64,000 nucleotides of DNA from Streptomyces sp. SCSIO 30461 (GTDB lineage: Bacteria; Actinomycetota; Actinomycetes; Streptomycetales; Streptomycetaceae). Below the pieces are notes generated by a model that ran no database searches, was not told where the DNA came from, and saw nothing but the letters and a program-made list of their open reading frames with translations. Position numbers and translations under genes: made by a program. The DNA is taken from NCBI RefSeq assembly GCF_037023745.1, contig NZ_CP146101.1, positions 6,278,001 through 6,342,000 on the forward strand, read 5' to 3'. This document shows, piece after piece, positions 62,692 through 64,000 of this stretch. Each line of letters begins with the position of its first letter. Position 1 is the stretch's first letter.

Positions 62692-63681
62692 TCATGCGAT
62701 CTCGAGCACATCACTGACCGGCCGACGAGGCGTCGGGGGGCCCGCCGGACCGTAGCCGAGTCGGATCACCATCTGGACGTGTCCCATCGTCGAGATCGGG
62801 TCGCGCACGGCCCAGCGCAGTTCCGGCCATTCGAGCGCCTGGGACGTCAGTGAGCAGGCCAGCCCGTCCAGGGTGGCCTGCAGGAGGACGCGCTCCATGG
62901 CCTGACCGGCGAGGAGCCAGTCCTCTGGTTCATCTCCCGCGGTACCCAGCAGGGCGAGACAGGGGTGCTTCTCAAAGGCTGCGGTGTCACGGCCGGGAAC
63001 CGCCCGTCCGAGGGCGAAGTCCCGCACCGGAGCGGTGACGTCATACTGCCGTGGGCCGAATGCTCGCGCGGGAATGCCCTGCTTCGGTGCCATGGCGTCC
63101 TCGGAGCCTGTGAAAGTCCAGTGGGCCAACTCCTCGCGCACTTCAGCGTCCAGAGCCTCACGGCTCTCCGCATCGTGTACCAGGCTCAGTAGCTCCTGCA
63201 GATGCCAGGCCTCGGGAATGTGAAGCCGTGCTCCCTCCAGCCGGGCGGCGGCTCGCAGCCCGTCGAGCACGGCATCGGGGACTCGCTCGTCGGTGAAGGG
63301 GAAACGGCTGGTGTGGCGGCGGCGAATAGCGGGATGCAGGACGGCGAGGTCGTCGTCGCGCCGTACGGGTTGGTCGAGGCGTACCTCGGCGAGAAGCCAG
63401 GGGTCGTCGGGGGCGGGCAGGAGCGTGGTCTGCGGTTCCCTGCCGATACGGGCTGCGGCCACCCGCAGGTTGAACAGAGCGGCACCGCAACCCAGGTGCA
63501 GGGCACGGTTCCGCGGGTCGGCTTTCTCCATCACCCGTGACGAATCGCCGCGAAGCAGCATCGTGCCAAGGTCGTTGCGGTAGCGGAAGGCCCACGGCTG
63601 GGCGTTGTGCATGGACGGAGCCAGCCCGGCTTCCTCGACGAGCGCGGCAATCGCGTTCGCATCAAGGGATACAGCGGTCAC
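62692..63681 (-). CDS. Acg-like nitroreductase family protein
   Basis: 329 residues. LAPSMHNAQPWAFRYRNDLG near residue 20 is the FMN-contact motif of the Acg family; RRRHTSRFPFTDERVPDAVL and DWLLAGQAMERVLLQATLDG are later blocks. The family (Rv2032-type) is a DosR-regulon hallmark and is thought to bind FMN without classical reductase activity. GTG 63681 has AGGAGG upstream; longer in-frame starts run into the neighbouring Usp promoter. Confidence 0.86.
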   Translation of the reverse strand: MTAVSLDANAIAALVEEAGLAPSMHNAQPWAFRYRNDLGTMLLRGDSSRVMEKADPRNRALHLGCGAALFNLRVAAARIGREPQTTLLPAPDDPWLLAEVRLDQPVRRDDDLAVLHPAIRRRHTSRFPFTDERVPDAVLDGLRAAARLEGARLHIPEAWHLQELLSLVHDAESREALDAEVREELAHWTFTGSEDAMAPKQGIPARAFGPRQYDVTAPVRDFALGRAVPGRDTAAFEKHPCLALLGTAGDEPEDWLLAGQAMERVLLQATLDGLACSLTSQALEWPELRWAVRDPISTMGHVQMVIRLGYGPAGPPTPRRPVSDVLEIA

Positions 63682-63706
63682 GACGTCCTCCTGTCCGCGC
63701 TCCACG

Positions 63707-64000
63707 TCAATCGTGAGCGATGACGGCCACCGGCACGGTGGCATGGTGGATGACGGCATGGGCCACGTGGCCCAGGTGTCCGCCTACCGGGGGCCGTCGG
63801 ATCCGGCGGCCGACCACGACCAGGTCCGCGTCTTCGGCCTCGCACAACACCTGCTCGGCTGGAGCGCCCACCAGCGCCCTCTCCTCGACTTTCACCGTGG
63901 GGTACCTCTGCCGCCACGGCTGCATCACGTCGCCGAGTCTTCGACCCACCGTGCCCGCCACCTCCCGGATGACGCCCGGATCCAGCATGGGTGCGTATCC
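63707..64000 (-). CDS. Universal stress protein (partial, 5' end outside window)
   Basis: C-terminal 97 codons of a Usp protein whose start lies beyond the right edge. The reading matches the second domain of the intact Usp at 49214 (GYAPMLDPGVIREVAG, YPTVKVEERALVGAPAEQVL, LVVVGRRIRRPPVGGHLGHV). The ATG at 63988 is internal. Ends 25 bp before the nitroreductase start; likely co-transcribed. Confidence 0.88.
   Translation of the reverse strand, partial: GYAPMLDPGVIREVAGTVGRRLGDVMQPWRQRYPTVKVEERALVGAPAEQVLCEAEDADLVVVGRRIRRPPVGGHLGHVAHAVIHHATVPVAVIAHD

Overview
The window looks like a Streptomyces chromosome. It is very GC-rich, uses GTG and TTG starts freely, has many start/stop overlaps, and carries the fasR-fabD-fabH-acpP-fabF cluster, an mbl-type actin and a MatB acyl-CoA synthetase that I recognise from Streptomyces. 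All calls come from reading the sequence; no search was run.

Positions 1-33 kb are mostly ordinary core genome. In order: murJ (cut by the left edge) coupled to a FemX-like ligase; a lipoprotein L,D-transpeptidase; a pirin; the fatty-acid cluster (5.7-9.5 kb) behind its activator FasR; DUF3145; a secreted SGNH hydrolase; an EI24/CysZ-like membrane protein; a quinone-reductase-like enzyme divergent from a MarR repressor; a zinc-ribbon membrane protein; mbl; an Lrp/LysE divergent pair; matB overlapping a fused carboxyltransferase; two small overlapping genes; and a subtilisin. From 23 to 30 kb come transporters (MFS, ACR3/BASS, TauE) and a cluster of His/Met-rich or lipoprotein genes (DUF4396, DUF305, DUF6153, a small lipoprotein) with a CsoR-type copper box. 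A LysR gene that has lost its N-terminus and a P-domain subtilisin end this part.

Positions 34-64 kb are accessory and look like a dormancy/hypoxia island resembling the DosR/DevR (OsdR) regulon. It holds kdpFABC, a hydrogenase maturation protease, five intact CBS-BON proteins plus one broken copy, universal stress proteins (one internally deleted, one cut by the right edge), an XRE-pyridoxamine oxidase fusion, a GH65 glycoside phosphorylase/hydrolase, an APH-AAA fusion kinase, DUF1918, a four-subunit group-3b-like NiFe hydrogenase operon with an embedded cyclic-nucleotide-binding protein, a flavodoxin-fold protein, and an Acg-like nitroreductase. Palindromes of the form GGGNCnnnnGNCCC recur between these genes. 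No DevR/DevS pair and no hyp maturation operon lie in the window.

The island is eroding. There are fragments of a GNAT/acyl-CoA ligase, a CBS protein, an IS4 transposase, a DUF11 surface protein and an alcohol dehydrogenase, plus a 179-bp MITE-like element and an 11-copy hexamer repeat. The most interesting items are the hydrogenase operon with its built-in cyclic-nucleotide-type sensor, two orphan CsoR-like boxes (one at the centre of a perfect 36-bp palindrome), and the minimal Usp overlapping the fusion kinase.
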